Part shown: piece after piece, positions 1 to 12,385 of the stretch
How positions within the stretch are numbered: position 1 is the first letter of the stretch
Layout: every line of letters starts with the position of its first letter
Origin: Moorella mulderi DSM 14980
Lineage (GTDB): Bacteria > Bacillota > DSM-521 > Neomoorellales > Neomoorellaceae
NCBI RefSeq assembly: GCF_001594015.1
Contig: NZ_LTBC01000010.1
Location: forward strand, 17,868 to 81,867
Length of the DNA stretch: 64,000 nt
Direction of reading: 5' to 3'
The notes under the pieces: model-generated
What the model was told of the DNA's origin: nothing
Seen by the model: the letters and a program-made list of their open reading frames with translations, nothing else
Database searches by the model: none
Translations under genes and position numbers: made by a program

Positions 1-1
1 G

Positions 2-688
2 ATAAATAAACGGGTGGCCCGAAATGAGCGCGTCCTGGTGACGACCCTGACCAAGCGCATGGCCGAGGATCTGACCGATTACCTGCGGGAAGTAGGCATC
101 AAGGTGCGTTACATGCACTCCGATATCGGCGCCATTGAGCGGATGGAGATCATCCGTGACCTGCGCCTGGGGGTTTTTGATGTCCTGGTGGGGATTAACC
201 TGCTGCGGGAGGGGCTGGACCTGCCGGAGGTTTCCCTGGTGGCCATCCTGGATGCCGATAAGGAAGGCTTCCTGCGTTCGGAGCGCTCCCTGATCCAGAC
301 CATCGGCCGGGCCGCCCGCAACGCCAACGGCCAGGTCATCATGTACGCCGATACCATTACCGCCTCCATGCAGCGGGCCATAGATGAAACCAACCGCCGC
401 CGCCAGGTGCAAATAGAGTACAACCGCCGGCACGGCATTATCCCCCGGACCGTCAGCAAACCGGTGCGGGATATTATTGAAACCACGGTGGCCGAGGAAC
501 CGGCCAGGTACCAGGCGAGCCAATCTCAGGCTAAGGAAAAGAAAAAGGGCCACTTTAGTAAACGGGAGCTGCAATCCCTGATTAGCCAGCTAGAGAAAGA
601 GATGCGCGCTGCTGCCAAACAACTGGATTTTGAACGCGCTGCCGAACTCCGCGACGCTATCCTGGAACTACGGCTACAAGCCGGGTAA
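2..688 (+). CDS. uvrB: Excinuclease ABC subunit B, C-terminal part (5' end outside window)
   Basis: This is the last third of UvrB, the helicase-like damage-verification subunit of nucleotide excision repair. It loads onto DNA with UvrA and recruits UvrC for incision. The frame is open to the left window edge, so the GTG at 14 is internal and not a start. Visible parts are helicase motif V ([14 protein letters not shown]), motif VI (QTIGRAARN), the Ser/Lys-rich linker and a C-terminal UVR motif ([14 protein letters not shown]) that contacts UvrC. It stops at TAA 686-688. uvrA and uvrC lie downstream on the same strand but are separated from uvrB by about 5.8 kb of other genes. Confidence 0.96.
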   Translation: MNKRVARNERVLVTTLTKRMAEDLTDYLREVGIKVRYMHSDIGAIERMEIIRDLRLGVFDVLVGINLLREGLDLPEVSLVAILDADKEGFLRSERSLIQTIGRAARNANGQVIMYADTITASMQRAIDETNRRRQVQIEYNRRHGIIPRTVSKPVRDIIETTVAEEPARYQASQSQAKEKKKGHFSKRELQSLISQLEKEMRAAAKQLDFERAAELRDAILELRLQAG

Positions 689-699
689 ATTGAGGCGAG

Positions 700-722
700 C
701 TGCCGCATCCCGGGCACGGCAG
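700..722 (+). terminator. Weak hairpin after uvrB
   Basis: CTGCCG (700-705) pairs with CGGCAG (717-722) just after the uvrB stop, followed only by GACAAGGTTTT. The T-run is poor, so this is a possible weak terminator at best. Confidence 0.3.
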
Positions 723-734
723 GACAAGGTTTTA

Positions 735-1208
735 TCAACCATCGACATAGAGGTCAAGTAGAATTACTTCCGGTATAGCTGCTACCTGTGTATTAATTTT
801 AGACCAGGCACGGTCATTACCGATAATTGCCCCACACCCGGCTGTTTTTGCTGTAGCAATAATAAGGGCGTCAGGAAGACGCAAGTTTGTTTTTGCCCGG
901 ATGGCTGCAGCCATTTGGCCAATCTGGCGCGAAATAGGGATTACCTTGAGGCCTGGAAAATCGTCCAGGAATAATTTTACCATAGTTAGCGCTTCTTGAT
1001 TATCTTGCTTTAGAGGCCCAACCAGGAGTTCTGTTTCGGTAATTACAGAAATGACAGCTTCTAGATTTTGTTGTTCAAAAAGGCCGAATAAAGGATTTAA
1101 GATAGTGTCGTAAGGGCTAATACCCTGCAAAAAATAGATTATGGTATTTGTATCGAGGAGTAAGCGCTGGAAACCGGCAATCTTGTTTAAGAAGGCGTCT
1201 TTTCCCAT
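735..1208 (-). CDS. vapC: PIN-domain toxin, VapC-like
   Basis: A 157-residue PIN-domain protein and probable RNA endonuclease toxin of a type II VapBC system. The first acidic residue is in LLLDTNTIIYF near residue 19. A conserved glutamate follows in TETELLVG, and later acids lie in LPDALIIATA and IIGNDRAW, giving the Mg-binding acidic cluster of the fold. The length is typical of the family. The start overlaps the end of the upstream antitoxin gene by 22 bp, implying translational coupling. The RNA target cannot be predicted from sequence. Confidence 0.85.
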   Translation of the reverse strand: MGKDAFLNKIAGFQRLLLDTNTIIYFLQGISPYDTILNPLFGLFEQQNLEAVISVITETELLVGPLKQDNQEALTMVKLFLDDFPGLKVIPISRQIGQMAAAIRAKTNLRLPDALIIATAKTAGCGAIIGNDRAWSKINTQVAAIPEVILLDLYVDG

Positions 1209-1444
1209 GTTTCGCGTTCCTTCCCGACATAGACGTCTATCTCTTCTTTGGTTTGGCCGTAGATACCCTTTAATGATCCGGCCAGCAATTCAGTATAACT
1301 TTTAGTTTTGGGCCAAATGATAAGCTTATCTCCATGTACTTCCAACAATAATTTTTGTCCCGGCTGGATACCAAGCTTTTTATAAATGGCGGCAGGTATG
1401 GTTATTTGGCGCTTACTGGAAACTTTTATGATGGCTTGATCCAT
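1187..1444 (-). CDS. vapB: AbrB/MazE-type antitoxin, VapB-like
   Basis: An 85-residue antitoxin with an N-terminal swapped-hairpin AbrB DNA-binding domain (VSSKRQITIPAAIYKKLGI, then GQKLLLEV) and a charged C-terminal tail expected to wrap the VapC toxin. The ATG at 1444 has a strong GGAGGA ribosome site six bases upstream and a near-consensus promoter on the same strand. Antitoxin first and toxin second is the usual vapBC order. The complex probably represses its own promoter, as known for the family. Confidence 0.87.
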   Translation of the reverse strand: MDQAIIKVSSKRQITIPAAIYKKLGIQPGQKLLLEVHGDKLIIWPKTKSYTELLAGSLKGIYGQTKEEIDVYVGKERETWEKTPS

Positions 1445-1476
1445 TTCATTTCCTCCAAATCATTTTCTTACTTACT

Positions 1477-1505
1477 ATTATACGGCCGCTAAGTGGTTTT
1501 GACAA
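1477..1505 (-). promoter_or_regulatory. Promoter of the vapBC pair
   Basis: Read on the minus strand, TTGTCA (1505-1500), a 17-bp spacer and a perfect TATAAT (1482-1477) lie about 35 bp upstream of the vapB start. This is one of the best sigma-A promoters in the window. Confidence 0.75.
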
Positions 1506-1588
1506 CAACTTACCCGATAAGAAGATTTTTTAATTCGGGCTATCAGGCGGCGGGGAAAGGTGCTAAAATTAATTATGGGTGATTAAAG

Positions 1589-5212
<3,624 letters not shown>

Positions 5213-5258
5213 AAATGGGACTTTAAAACCAGCACCCTTAACGGAATTACGAGGTTAA

Positions 5259-5402
5259 GGAACGCATTGGGTGGCGGCGCCGGGTGGCGGTTATATCTGC
5301 AGCAGCGCCAACAGCCTGCCCAGCTACGCCAAGCTGGAAAACGCCCTGGCTATGCGGGACGCCATTAAGAAGTATGGCAGGTATCCTATTGAGTTAGATT
5401 AG
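5259..5402 (+). pseudogene. Remnant of a uroporphyrinogen decarboxylase-family methyltransferase (C-terminal end)
   Basis: The frame from 5259 encodes about 47 residues ending in TAG. VAAPGGGYICSSANSLPSY followed by ALAMRDAIKKYGRYPIELD closely resembles the last strand and helix of URO-D-superfamily proteins, including corrinoid/CoM methyltransferases, which end with PGGGYI...N...ENVLAM...YG.YP. An in-frame stop precedes 5259 and nothing upstream (the helicase gene) continues it, so only the tail survives. The neighbouring DUF1638 gene belongs to a family often found with such methyltransferases, consistent with a decayed methyltransferase locus. Confidence 0.65.
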
Positions 5403-5414
5403 TATAAGCGTGCG

Positions 5415-5457
5415 CTTAATGCGGGGGGCAATGCCCCCGCTTAAGTTAAATCGTTTT
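5415..5457 (+). terminator. GC-rich hairpin downstream of the URO-D remnant
   Basis: CTTAA-T-GCGGGGG (5415-5427) pairs with CCCCCGC-TTAAG (5434-5445), a very stable stem. The short TTTTT comes only 8 bases later (5453-5457), so termination is plausible but not canonical. Confidence 0.45.
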
Positions 5458-5503
5458 TCCCGGCAGGATTTAATACCCGGTCTTTTTTAATGGTTCCCGG
5501 AGT

Positions 5504-5548
5504 TTGCTTATTATAGTAATATGTTTATAAGACTAGCATAGGGGGAGG
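5504..5548 (+). promoter_or_regulatory. Possible promoter and ribosome site of the DUF1638 gene
   Basis: TTGCTT (5504-5509), a 16-bp spacer and TATAAG (5526-5531) are followed by GGGGGAGG (5541-5548), a strong Shine-Dalgarno 11 bases ahead of the TTG start. Nothing else gene-like is seen between 5212 and 5560 apart from the URO-D remnant and its hairpin. Confidence 0.5.
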
Positions 5549-5559
5549 TAACATTAAAC

Positions 5560-6234
5560 TTGATGCGGCGCATTATCGCCTGCGAAGTTTTGCGCTACGA
5601 ATTGGAAAGCCTGGGCGTGCAGCCGGACGAAGCCATATTTTTAAAGCAGGGCCTGCACCGGACCCCGGAAAAGCTGCGGGCTACCATCCAGGAAAACATT
5701 GATCAATTAGAAGCCGGGGGTTTCCGCGGCAGGATTATCCTGGGTTACGGGCTTTGTGGTAATGGCATCGCAGGTCTTAAAGCCAGGTATTGCGACCTGG
5801 TATTTCCTGGAGCCAATGACTGCATTGACCTCCTCCTGGGTTCCTGCCGGGCCCGCCAGGAAGATACGCTGAAGGGCTACGCCTACTACTTCAGCCCCGG
5901 CTGGGTCGCTTTCAGTGAGAACTCTTATACTGAATACCAGCGCTGCCTATCCCTTTACGGGGAGGAAACGGCTCGCTGGGTTATAGGCGAGATGCTGAAG
6001 GCCTATACGCGGGTAACTTATATTGATACCGGACAACAGGCTGGGGAGGAAGATCGAGAGTTTGTCAGGTTATTTGCCACGACCTTTAGTCTTATTCCGG
6101 ATGAAATTAAAGGTAGCCTGGAGTGGCTGGCTCGCCTTTTACATGGCGAAGGTGACGATATAATTAAGATTGCTCCTGGAACGGCAATTGAGGCCGATAA
6201 ACTGGGGCTGGCAGGGAATATTCTGAGCCAGTGA
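5560..6234 (+). CDS. DUF1638 domain protein
   Basis: A 224-residue protein matching DUF1638, an uncharacterised family often found with corrinoid methyltransferases and methylamine-type operons. Recognisable parts are the N-terminal IIACEVLRYEL, the GRIILGYGLCGNGIAGL segment with a conserved cysteine, FPGANDCIDLLLGS, and aromatic YYFSPGWVAF. The conserved Cys and His residues could bind a metal or cofactor, but no function is established. The start is TTG 5560 or ATG 5563; the ribosome site at 5541-5548 fits the TTG better. It is closed by a strong terminator at 6275 and so appears monocistronic. Confidence 0.8.
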   Translation: MMRRIIACEVLRYELESLGVQPDEAIFLKQGLHRTPEKLRATIQENIDQLEAGGFRGRIILGYGLCGNGIAGLKARYCDLVFPGANDCIDLLLGSCRARQEDTLKGYAYYFSPGWVAFSENSYTEYQRCLSLYGEETARWVIGEMLKAYTRVTYIDTGQQAGEEDREFVRLFATTFSLIPDEIKGSLEWLARLLHGEGDDIIKIAPGTAIEADKLGLAGNILSQ

Positions 6235-6274
6235 CAGGGTGATAAGGCTAAGGCAGTAAGTAAACTGATTCCGC

Positions 6275-6305
6275 GACCGGGTAAATACCCGGTCTTAATT
6301 TTTGT
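6275..6305 (+). terminator. Intrinsic terminator after the DUF1638 gene
   Basis: GACCGGGTA (6275-6283) pairs with TACCCGGTC (6286-6294), followed by TTAATTTTT. Confidence 0.75.
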
Positions 6306-6404
6306 ACGCTCATCAAAATGCTATTAGAGGCGGAAGCTTACCGCCCTTCCATTCGATAGCAGCATCCTGATTATTCCCTCCAGGTATGCCCTTACTGGCG
6401 TTTA

Positions 6405-6413
6405 TGGTATAAT
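6405..6413 (+). promoter_or_regulatory. Extended -10 promoter upstream of uvrA
   Basis: TGGTATAAT (TG at 6405, perfect TATAAT 6408-6413) lies about 80 bp upstream of the uvrA start. No good -35 box is visible, which is usual for extended -10 promoters. No obvious LexA-type palindrome was seen between it and the gene. Confidence 0.6.
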
Positions 6414-6494
6414 ACTGGCGGAGAAGCAAGGTATTACCCTGGCCAGGTTTTACGCCTGGCGATAAGCCCAGGGAATTTCCCGAGGGGGTATATT

Positions 6495-9410
6495 ATGGCC
6501 ACTGATAAAATTGTCATCCAGGGGGCGCGGGCCCACAACCTGAAGAATATTAACGTCACTATCCCCCGGGATAAACTGGTAGTCATTACCGGCCTGTCGG
6601 GGTCGGGGAAGTCTTCCCTGGCCTTTGATACCATCTATGCCGAGGGACAGCGCCGTTATGTAGAGTCCCTTTCTTCCTATGCCCGGCAATTCTTAGGCCA
6701 GATGGACAAACCTGACGTTGACGTTATCGAAGGACTATCCCCGGCCATTTCCATTGACCAGAAGACGGCCAGCCATAACCCCCGCTCCACGGTAGGTACG
6801 GTGACGGAGATCTACGACTACCTGCGGCTGCTTTTTGCCCATATTGGCCGCGCCCATTGTCCCCGGTGCGGCCGGCCCATTACGCCCCAGACGGTTTCCC
6901 AGATGGTGGACCGTCTCCTGGCTTACCCGGAAGGAACCCGTTTCCAGGTTATGGCCCCCATTGTCCGGGGCCGCAAGGGGGAGTACCGCAGCGTCCTGGA
7001 GGAGATTCGTAAGCAGGGCTACGTGCGCGTTCGTGTTGATGGCGAGATCCGGGAAACGAGCGAGACTATTAACCTGGCTAAGAATAAAAAACATACCATT
7101 GAGGTAATCGTGGACCGCCTCCAGGTGCGGCCGGGGGTGGCCCCGCGCCTGGCCGAATCCCTGGAAACGGCCTTAAAGCTTGCCGATGGTATTGTCCTTA
7201 TCGATATCGCCGGTCAGGAAGAGCTGCTTTTAAGCGAGAAATTCGCCTGCATCGAGTGCGGCGTCAGCCTGCCGGAAATCACGCCGCGTCTCTTTTCTTT
7301 TAATAATCCCTACGGCGCCTGCCCGGCATGTACCGGCCTGGGTGTAACTATGAAGGTCGATACCGACCTGGTCATTCCCGATCGCGACCTTACCTTAAGG
7401 GAAGGGGCCATAGCGCCCTGGAGCCGCAGCAATAACGGTTACCAGCAGATACTGGAGTGCCTGGCTGAACATTACGGTTTCAGCCTGGATGTGCCCGTAC
7501 GGGAGCTCAAGCCGGAGCACCTGCAGGTTATCCTTTACGGTTCCGGGCAGGAGCGGATTAAATTCCGCTACACCAACCGTTTTGGTGACCGGCGCACTTA
7601 CGAAGCCCCCTTTGAGGGGGTCATCCCCAATCTCGAGCGGCGCTACCAGGAAACCCAGTCGGAGTGGGCGCGGGCGGAGATTGAAAACTATATGAGCCAG
7701 CAGCCCTGCCCGGCCTGCAAAGGGGCGCGGCTGAAACCGGAAGCCCTGGCCGTCCGGGTTGGCGGCCTTAATATCTGCGAAGTGGCGGCCCTTAATGTCC
7801 GGGCGGCCGCCGGGTTTTTGCGCAATTTAACTTTAAGCGAGCGCGAGGAGATAATCGCCCGCCAGATTTTAAAGGAAATCCAGGCCCGGTTGCAGTTTTT
7901 GCTGGATGTGGGCCTGGACTACCTGACCCTGGACCGGGCGGCGGCCACCCTCTCCGGGGGGGAAGCCCAGCGCATCCGCCTGGCCACCCAGATCGGGTCG
8001 CAGCTCATGGGCGTCCTGTACATCCTGGACGAGCCCAGCATCGGCCTGCACCAGCGGGACAACGCCCGCCTGATTGCCACCTTGAAGCGCTTGCGGGATC
8101 TGGGCAACACGGTCATCGTCGTCGAGCATGACGAGGATACCATGCGGGCCGCCGACTATATCATCGACATTGGTCCCGGGGCCGGGGAGCAGGGCGGCCG
8201 GGTGGTGGCGGCCGGTACCCCGGCAGAAGTAATGGCCAATCCCCGCTCCCTCACCGGCCAGTATTTGAGCGGCCGGCGGCGTATCCCGGTGCCGGCAAGG
8301 CGGCGCCGGCCGGGCGACAAATGGTTGACCATTAAAGGCGCCCGCGAGCACAACCTGAAAAATATCGATGTCAGCTTTCCCCTGGGCCTGTTTATCGGCG
8401 TTACCGGTGTTTCCGGCTCCGGCAAGAGCACCCTGGTCAATGAGATCCTCTACCGGGCCCTGGCCCAGCGCTTGAACGGTGCCCGGACCAACCCGGGGGC
8501 CTTTGAGGCCATTACCGGCACCGAGCACCTGGACAAGGTCATTGAGGTCGACCAGTCGCCCATCGGCCGGACGCCGCGCTCCAATCCGGCCACCTATACC
8601 GGTGTTTTTGACGACATCCGCGCCCTCTTTGCGGCCACCCCGGAGGCCCGCACCCGGGGTTACAAACCGGGGCGCTTTAGCTTTAATGTGAAGGGCGGCC
8701 GCTGCGAGGCCTGCGGCGGTGATGGTATCATTAAGATTGAGATGCATTTCTTGCCCGACGTTTATGTACCCTGTGAAGTCTGCCAGGGGAAGCGTTATAA
8801 CCGGGAGACCCTGGCCATAAAATACAAGGGAAAATCCATTGCCGACGTCCTGGCCATGACCGTGGACGAGGCGGCGGAATTCTTTGCCGCCATTCCCCGC
8901 CTGCACCGGCGCCTTGCCACCCTCCAGGACGTGGGCCTGGGCTACATCACCCTGGGCCAGCCGGCCACCACCCTTTCCGGCGGGGAAGCCCAGCGGGTGA
9001 AGCTGGCCGCGGAACTGGCCCGGCGCAGCACCGGCCGGACCATGTATATCCTGGACGAGCCCACCACCGGCCTGCACATGGCCGACATCGAGCGGCTGTT
9101 GAACGTCCTGCAGCGCCTGGTGGATGCCGGCAATACGGTGGTGGTAATTGAGCACAACCTGGATGTCATCAAGTCGGTGGACTATATCATCGACCTGGGC
9201 CCCGAGGGCGGTGAAGGCGGCGGCCGGGTGGTGGCCACCGGCACGCCGGAAGAGGTCTGCCGGGTGGCGGAATCCTATACCGGCCAGTTCCTGGCCCCCG
9301 TCCTGGAGCGGGATAAAGAGAGGCAGGCGGGCCGGGACCTGGAAGGAAGCCCGGAGCACCGGCCCCAGGGTGGGCATCAGGACCTGCCCCGGGTAGTAGG
9401 GCAGGAGTAA
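6495..9410 (+). CDS. uvrA: Excinuclease ABC subunit A
   Basis: UvrA is the DNA-damage sensor ATPase of nucleotide excision repair. It is a dimer that scans DNA and loads UvrB. The 971-residue protein has two ABC cassettes: Walker [10 protein letters not shown] (about 33-41) and GVSGSGKST in the second half. Both LSGGEAQR signatures and the Walker B sites ([11 protein letters not shown] and [11 protein letters not shown]) are present. Zinc-finger cysteines lie in CPRCG and CPACKG, and in the [17 protein letters not shown] pair. It is about 30 residues longer than many homologues because of a polar tail (after [11 protein letters not shown]). ATG 6495 has a GAGGGGG site 6 bases upstream. uvrC follows after the structured element at 9472-9720. 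Confidence 0.98.
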   Translation: MATDKIVIQGARAHNLKNINVTIPRDKLVVITGLSGSGKSSLAFDTIYAEGQRRYVESLSSYARQFLGQMDKPDVDVIEGLSPAISIDQKTASHNPRSTVGTVTEIYDYLRLLFAHIGRAHCPRCGRPITPQTVSQMVDRLLAYPEGTRFQVMAPIVRGRKGEYRSVLEEIRKQGYVRVRVDGEIRETSETINLAKNKKHTIEVIVDRLQVRPGVAPRLAESLETALKLADGIVLIDIAGQEELLLSEKFACIECGVSLPEITPRLFSFNNPYGACPACTGLGVTMKVDTDLVIPDRDLTLREGAIAPWSRSNNGYQQILECLAEHYGFSLDVPVRELKPEHLQVILYGSGQERIKFRYTNRFGDRRTYEAPFEGVIPNLERRYQETQSEWARAEIENYMSQQPCPACKGARLKPEALAVRVGGLNICEVAALNVRAAAGFLRNLTLSEREEIIARQILKEIQARLQFLLDVGLDYLTLDRAAATLSGGEAQRIRLATQIGSQLMGVLYILDEPSIGLHQRDNARLIATLKRLRDLGNTVIVVEHDEDTMRAADYIIDIGPGAGEQGGRVVAAGTPAEVMANPRSLTGQYLSGRRRIPVPARRRRPGDKWLTIKGAREHNLKNIDVSFPLGLFIGVTGVSGSGKSTLVNEILYRALAQRLNGARTNPGAFEAITGTEHLDKVIEVDQSPIGRTPRSNPATYTGVFDDIRALFAATPEARTRGYKPGRFSFNVKGGRCEACGGDGIIKIEMHFLPDVYVPCEVCQGKRYNRETLAIKYKGKSIADVLAMTVDEAAEFFAAIPRLHRRLATLQDVGLGYITLGQPATTLSGGEAQRVKLAAELARRSTGRTMYILDEPTTGLHMADIERLLNVLQRLVDAGNTVVVIEHNLDVIKSVDYIIDLGPEGGEGGGRVVATGTPEEVCRVAESYTGQFLAPVLERDKERQAGRDLEGSPEHRPQGGHQDLPRVVGQE

Positions 9411-9471
9411 ATAAGAAATCTGGCATGGAATAGCGACCACTTCATGAACAAAAGATGGGCCTGTAAAGGCA

Positions 9472-9720
9472 GGGGTATGTCCCGGAGCCGTGAATAGCGA
9501 AGCAGAGGTCAAAAGGACAGGCGAGGTGAGGCTAACCGTTGCCGCTGCCGAGGACGCCTGAGCGAGCATTTGCGAGGGAACAAACGCCAACTCATAGAAG
9601 GATTAAAGCTTGCTGAACCAGTAGCCTGTTCATTGGCAATCCGCAGGCGGCGTGCAACGGTCCGAACCGAGCCGTTGTCCTGTCGGCGCGTAGCTCCTGA
9701 GCGGCGGAGGGACATACCCC
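9472..9720 (+). ncRNA. Structured element or candidate noncoding RNA between uvrA and uvrC
   Basis: The 347 bp between uvrA and uvrC contain no convincing gene but are strongly folded. A perfect 12-bp inverted repeat closes the element: GGGGTATGTCCC (9472-9483) with GGGACATACCCC (9709-9720). Inside, CAGGCG (9518-9523) pairs with CGCCTG (9555-9560) and CAACGG (9655-9660) with CCGTTG (9672-9677), the latter flanked by CAGG/CCTG. Size (about 250-275 nt), one closing stem and many helices suggest a structured RNA or a small mobile RNA element. An ORF-less HEARO/IsrB-type guide RNA is one possibility; an ATGA lies just upstream at 9444. No family is confirmed, and the strand is assumed to be that of the neighbours. 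Confidence 0.5.
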
Positions 9721-9756
9721 CGCCAGGAAGTATGCTGTTTTCGAAGAAGGGATACC

Positions 9757-11598
9757 ATGGACCTGGAGGAGAAACTGGCGCGCTTGCCGGATCACCCCGG
9801 CGTCTACCTCATGCGCGATGCCAAAGGCGAGATCATTTATGTCGGCAAGGCCGCTTCCCTGAAAAACCGGGTGCGCTCCTATTTCCGCGGCCAGCACCCG
9901 CCGCGGACGCAGGTCTTAGTCAGCCATATTGCCGACTTTGAGTATATCCTGACGGATAACGAAGTCGAGGCCCTGATTCTAGAGTGCAACCTGATTAAAG
10001 AACACCGGCCCCGGTACAACGTCAGTTTAAAGGACGACAAAAGCTACCCGTATATCAAAATAACCACCCAGGAACAATTTCCCCGGCTGCAGATCACGCG
10101 CTCCCTGGTCCGGGACGGTTCCCGCTACTTCGGCCCCTACACCAACGTGGGGGCTTTGCGGGAAACTTTAAAAATCCTGCGCGGCCTTTTCCCGGTTCGC
10201 ACCTGCCGGGAGACGCCCCTGCAGCACCGCAGCCGGCCCTGCCTCAACGCCCATATTAACCGCTGCCTGGCTCCCTGCAGCGGTAAGGTCAACCCGGAGG
10301 CCTACCGGGAAGCGGTAGACAATATTGTCCTGTTCCTGGAGGGGAAACATACCACCCTGGTCAAGGAATTAAAGGAACAGATGGAAGCCGCCGCCGGACG
10401 GCTGGAATTTGAAAAGGCAGCCAGGCTCAGGGACCAGCTGCGGGCGGTGCAGGAGGTCTGCGAACGCCAGAAACTTGCTGCCGCCAGCGGGGAGGATGCC
10501 GATGCCGTTGCTTTCGCCCGGGAAGGGGAAGCGGCCCTGGGCCTTATCTTCTTCAGCCGGGGTGGAAAGGTTATCGGCCGCGACCATTTTTTCCTTACGG
10601 GGACAGAGGGCTTATCCCGGGGCGAAATTATGGCAGCCCTGCTGAAAGAATATTACAGCCGGGGGGTAGAAATTCCCCCGCAAATCCTCCTCCATGACGA
10701 ACCGGATGACGCCGCCACCATCGCCCGCTGGCTGGGCCGGCTGCGCGGCGGCCGGGTCGAGTTGAAGGTACCCAAACGGGGCAGCAAGTTAAAGCTGCTG
10801 CAGCTGGTCCATGAAAATGCCGTCAGCCTCCTCCAGGAGCACCTCCTGGCCCGCCGGCGCCAGGAGGAGGGTGGCAAGGCGGCCCTGATGGAATTGCAAC
10901 AGGCCCTTGGCCTGCCGCGGTTGCCGCGGCGCATGGAAGCCTATGATATTTCCAACTTCCAGGGGAGCAGCCCGGTGGGGGCCATGGCTGTCTTTGTGGA
11001 CGGCCGGCCGTTGACCTCGGCCTACCGCCGCTTCCAGATCAAGACGGTCAAAGGCCCCAATGACTTTGCCTCCCTCCAGGAGGTTTTAAGCCGGCGTTTC
11101 CGCCGCGCCGCCGGGCAGGACCCGCGTTTTGCCGAGTTACCGGATTTCGTTCTTATTGACGGGGGCCTGGGCCAGCTTCATGCCGCCCGGGAGGTCATGG
11201 CGGCCATGGGTGTGGCGGCCATTCCTACCTTTGCCCTGGCCAAGGAGGAAGAGCTGTTGTTCCGGGAGGGCAGCCACGAACCGGTACGCCTGCCCCGGGA
11301 TAGCCGGGCCCTGCAGCTCCTGCAGTACCTGCGGGATGAGGTACACCGCTTTGCCATTACCTACCACCGCCAGAAACGGGAAAAGGGCGCCTACCGCTCG
11401 GTACTGGATGACATTCCCGGAGTAGGTCCCAAACGTAAAAAAGCCCTGCTGCGCCATTTTGGGTCTGTTGCTAAAATAAGGGAAGCTACTTTAGACGAAT
11501 TAATGGCCGTAGAAGGGATGAACCGGGCGGTGGCGGTCCGCATCCTGGAAGGCCTGGGGAGGAAAAATAATGGGGAGAATCCGGCTGGTAGCCCTTGA
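9757..11598 (+). CDS. uvrC: Excinuclease ABC subunit C
   Basis: UvrC makes both incisions around a lesion marked by UvrB. The 613-residue protein has the N-terminal GIY-YIG nuclease (HPGVYLMRDAKGEIIYVGKA, 3' incision), a cysteine cluster (CRETP...CLNAHINRCLAPC), and a UVR motif (LEFEKAARLRDQL) that binds the UvrB tail. An RNase H-like 5' nuclease domain follows (DISNFQGSSPVGAMAVF, FVLIDGGLGQL), and C-terminal helix-hairpin-helix motifs (IPGVGPKRKKALLRHFG, VEGMNRAVAVRIL) complete it. The ATG is preceded by GAAGAAGGG. Its end overlaps the next gene by 29 bp. Confidence 0.98.
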   Translation: MDLEEKLARLPDHPGVYLMRDAKGEIIYVGKAASLKNRVRSYFRGQHPPRTQVLVSHIADFEYILTDNEVEALILECNLIKEHRPRYNVSLKDDKSYPYIKITTQEQFPRLQITRSLVRDGSRYFGPYTNVGALRETLKILRGLFPVRTCRETPLQHRSRPCLNAHINRCLAPCSGKVNPEAYREAVDNIVLFLEGKHTTLVKELKEQMEAAAGRLEFEKAARLRDQLRAVQEVCERQKLAAASGEDADAVAFAREGEAALGLIFFSRGGKVIGRDHFFLTGTEGLSRGEIMAALLKEYYSRGVEIPPQILLHDEPDDAATIARWLGRLRGGRVELKVPKRGSKLKLLQLVHENAVSLLQEHLLARRRQEEGGKAALMELQQALGLPRLPRRMEAYDISNFQGSSPVGAMAVFVDGRPLTSAYRRFQIKTVKGPNDFASLQEVLSRRFRRAAGQDPRFAELPDFVLIDGGLGQLHAAREVMAAMGVAAIPTFALAKEEELLFREGSHEPVRLPRDSRALQLLQYLRDEVHRFAITYHRQKREKGAYRSVLDDIPGVGPKRKKALLRHFGSVAKIREATLDELMAVEGMNRAVAVRILEGLGRKNNGENPAGSP

Positions 11599-12382
11599 CC
11601 TGGACGGGACGCTGTTAACCGACGATTTAGTTATTGAGCCACGGGCTAAAGAAGCCATAAGGAGAGTCCGGGAAAGGGGCATAACCGTAACCCTGGCTAC
11701 GGGGCGCATGTTCAGTTCGGCCAGGCCCTACGCCGTGGAACTGGGGCTGGATTTGCCGCTTATTGTTTACCACGGCGCCCAGGTGCGCCACTCAGGGACG
11801 GGGGCAATCCTTTTTGAGCGCACTATTCCTTTAGCCCTGGCCCGGTGTTTAATCGAGCACATTCGCGAATTTGGTTATGCCTATAACGTTTACCTGGATG
11901 ACCTGCTCTATGTAGAAAGCATCCAGGCTGAGAACGAAGAATATGCCCGGCGGGCCGGGGTGGATTTACACCGGGTGGAGGATATGCTAACTTTTCTCCA
12001 GGAGGAGAAAAGAGAGCCCCTGAAGATCGTCGCCCTCCGTGACGGCCCGGAACTGGATCCCCTGGAAGCGGCCATCCGCCGGGACGTGGGGGAAGGGGTT
12101 TACCTCACCCGGTCACTGCCCCATTACCTGGAAATGCTCAACCCAGAGGTTAACAAGGCCCGGGGGCTCCAGGCCCTGGCGGAACGGGAGGGCATCCGGC
12201 CGGAAGAAATTATGGTTTTTGGTGACAGTTATAACGACCTCCAGATGTTCCGCTATGCCGGCCTGGCGGTGGCCATGGCCAACGCCCCGGCGGAAGTCCG
12301 GGCGGCCGCCGATTATGTCACCGGCAGCAATAACGACGGCGGCGTTGCCCGGGCCCTGGAGAAATTTATCCTGGGAGGTTGA
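11570..12382 (+). CDS. Cof-type HAD-family phosphatase
   Basis: A 270-residue haloacid-dehalogenase hydrolase of the Cof/YidA type, probably acting on sugar phosphates or flavin phosphates. The nucleophile motif LDLDGTLLTDD is near residue 9, a Thr motif lies in TLATGRMFSSA, and the late motif VFGDSYNDLQMF binds Mg. The large C2B cap between motifs II and III fits the Cof group. ATG 11570 lies inside uvrC with a GGAGG site, so expression is probably coupled to uvrC. The substrate cannot be inferred. Confidence 0.88.
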   Translation: MGRIRLVALDLDGTLLTDDLVIEPRAKEAIRRVRERGITVTLATGRMFSSARPYAVELGLDLPLIVYHGAQVRHSGTGAILFERTIPLALARCLIEHIREFGYAYNVYLDDLLYVESIQAENEEYARRAGVDLHRVEDMLTFLQEEKREPLKIVALRDGPELDPLEAAIRRDVGEGVYLTRSLPHYLEMLNPEVNKARGLQALAEREGIRPEEIMVFGDSYNDLQMFRYAGLAVAMANAPAEVRAAADYVTGSNNDGGVARALEKFILGG

Positions 12383-12385
12383 ACT

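Noticed and set aside
6485..6500. LexA/SOS box upstream of uvrA
   Set aside because: No GAACNNNNGTTC-type palindrome could be found near the uvrA or uvrC promoters.
7869..9590. 573-residue open frame on the minus strand
   Set aside because: Runs antisense over uvrA; composition reflects the high-GC third-position bias of uvrA codons and no domain is visible.
9570..9941. 123-residue frame over the uvrA-uvrC spacer
   Set aside because: Runs out of frame into uvrC and translates the inverted-repeat element; no protein-like features.
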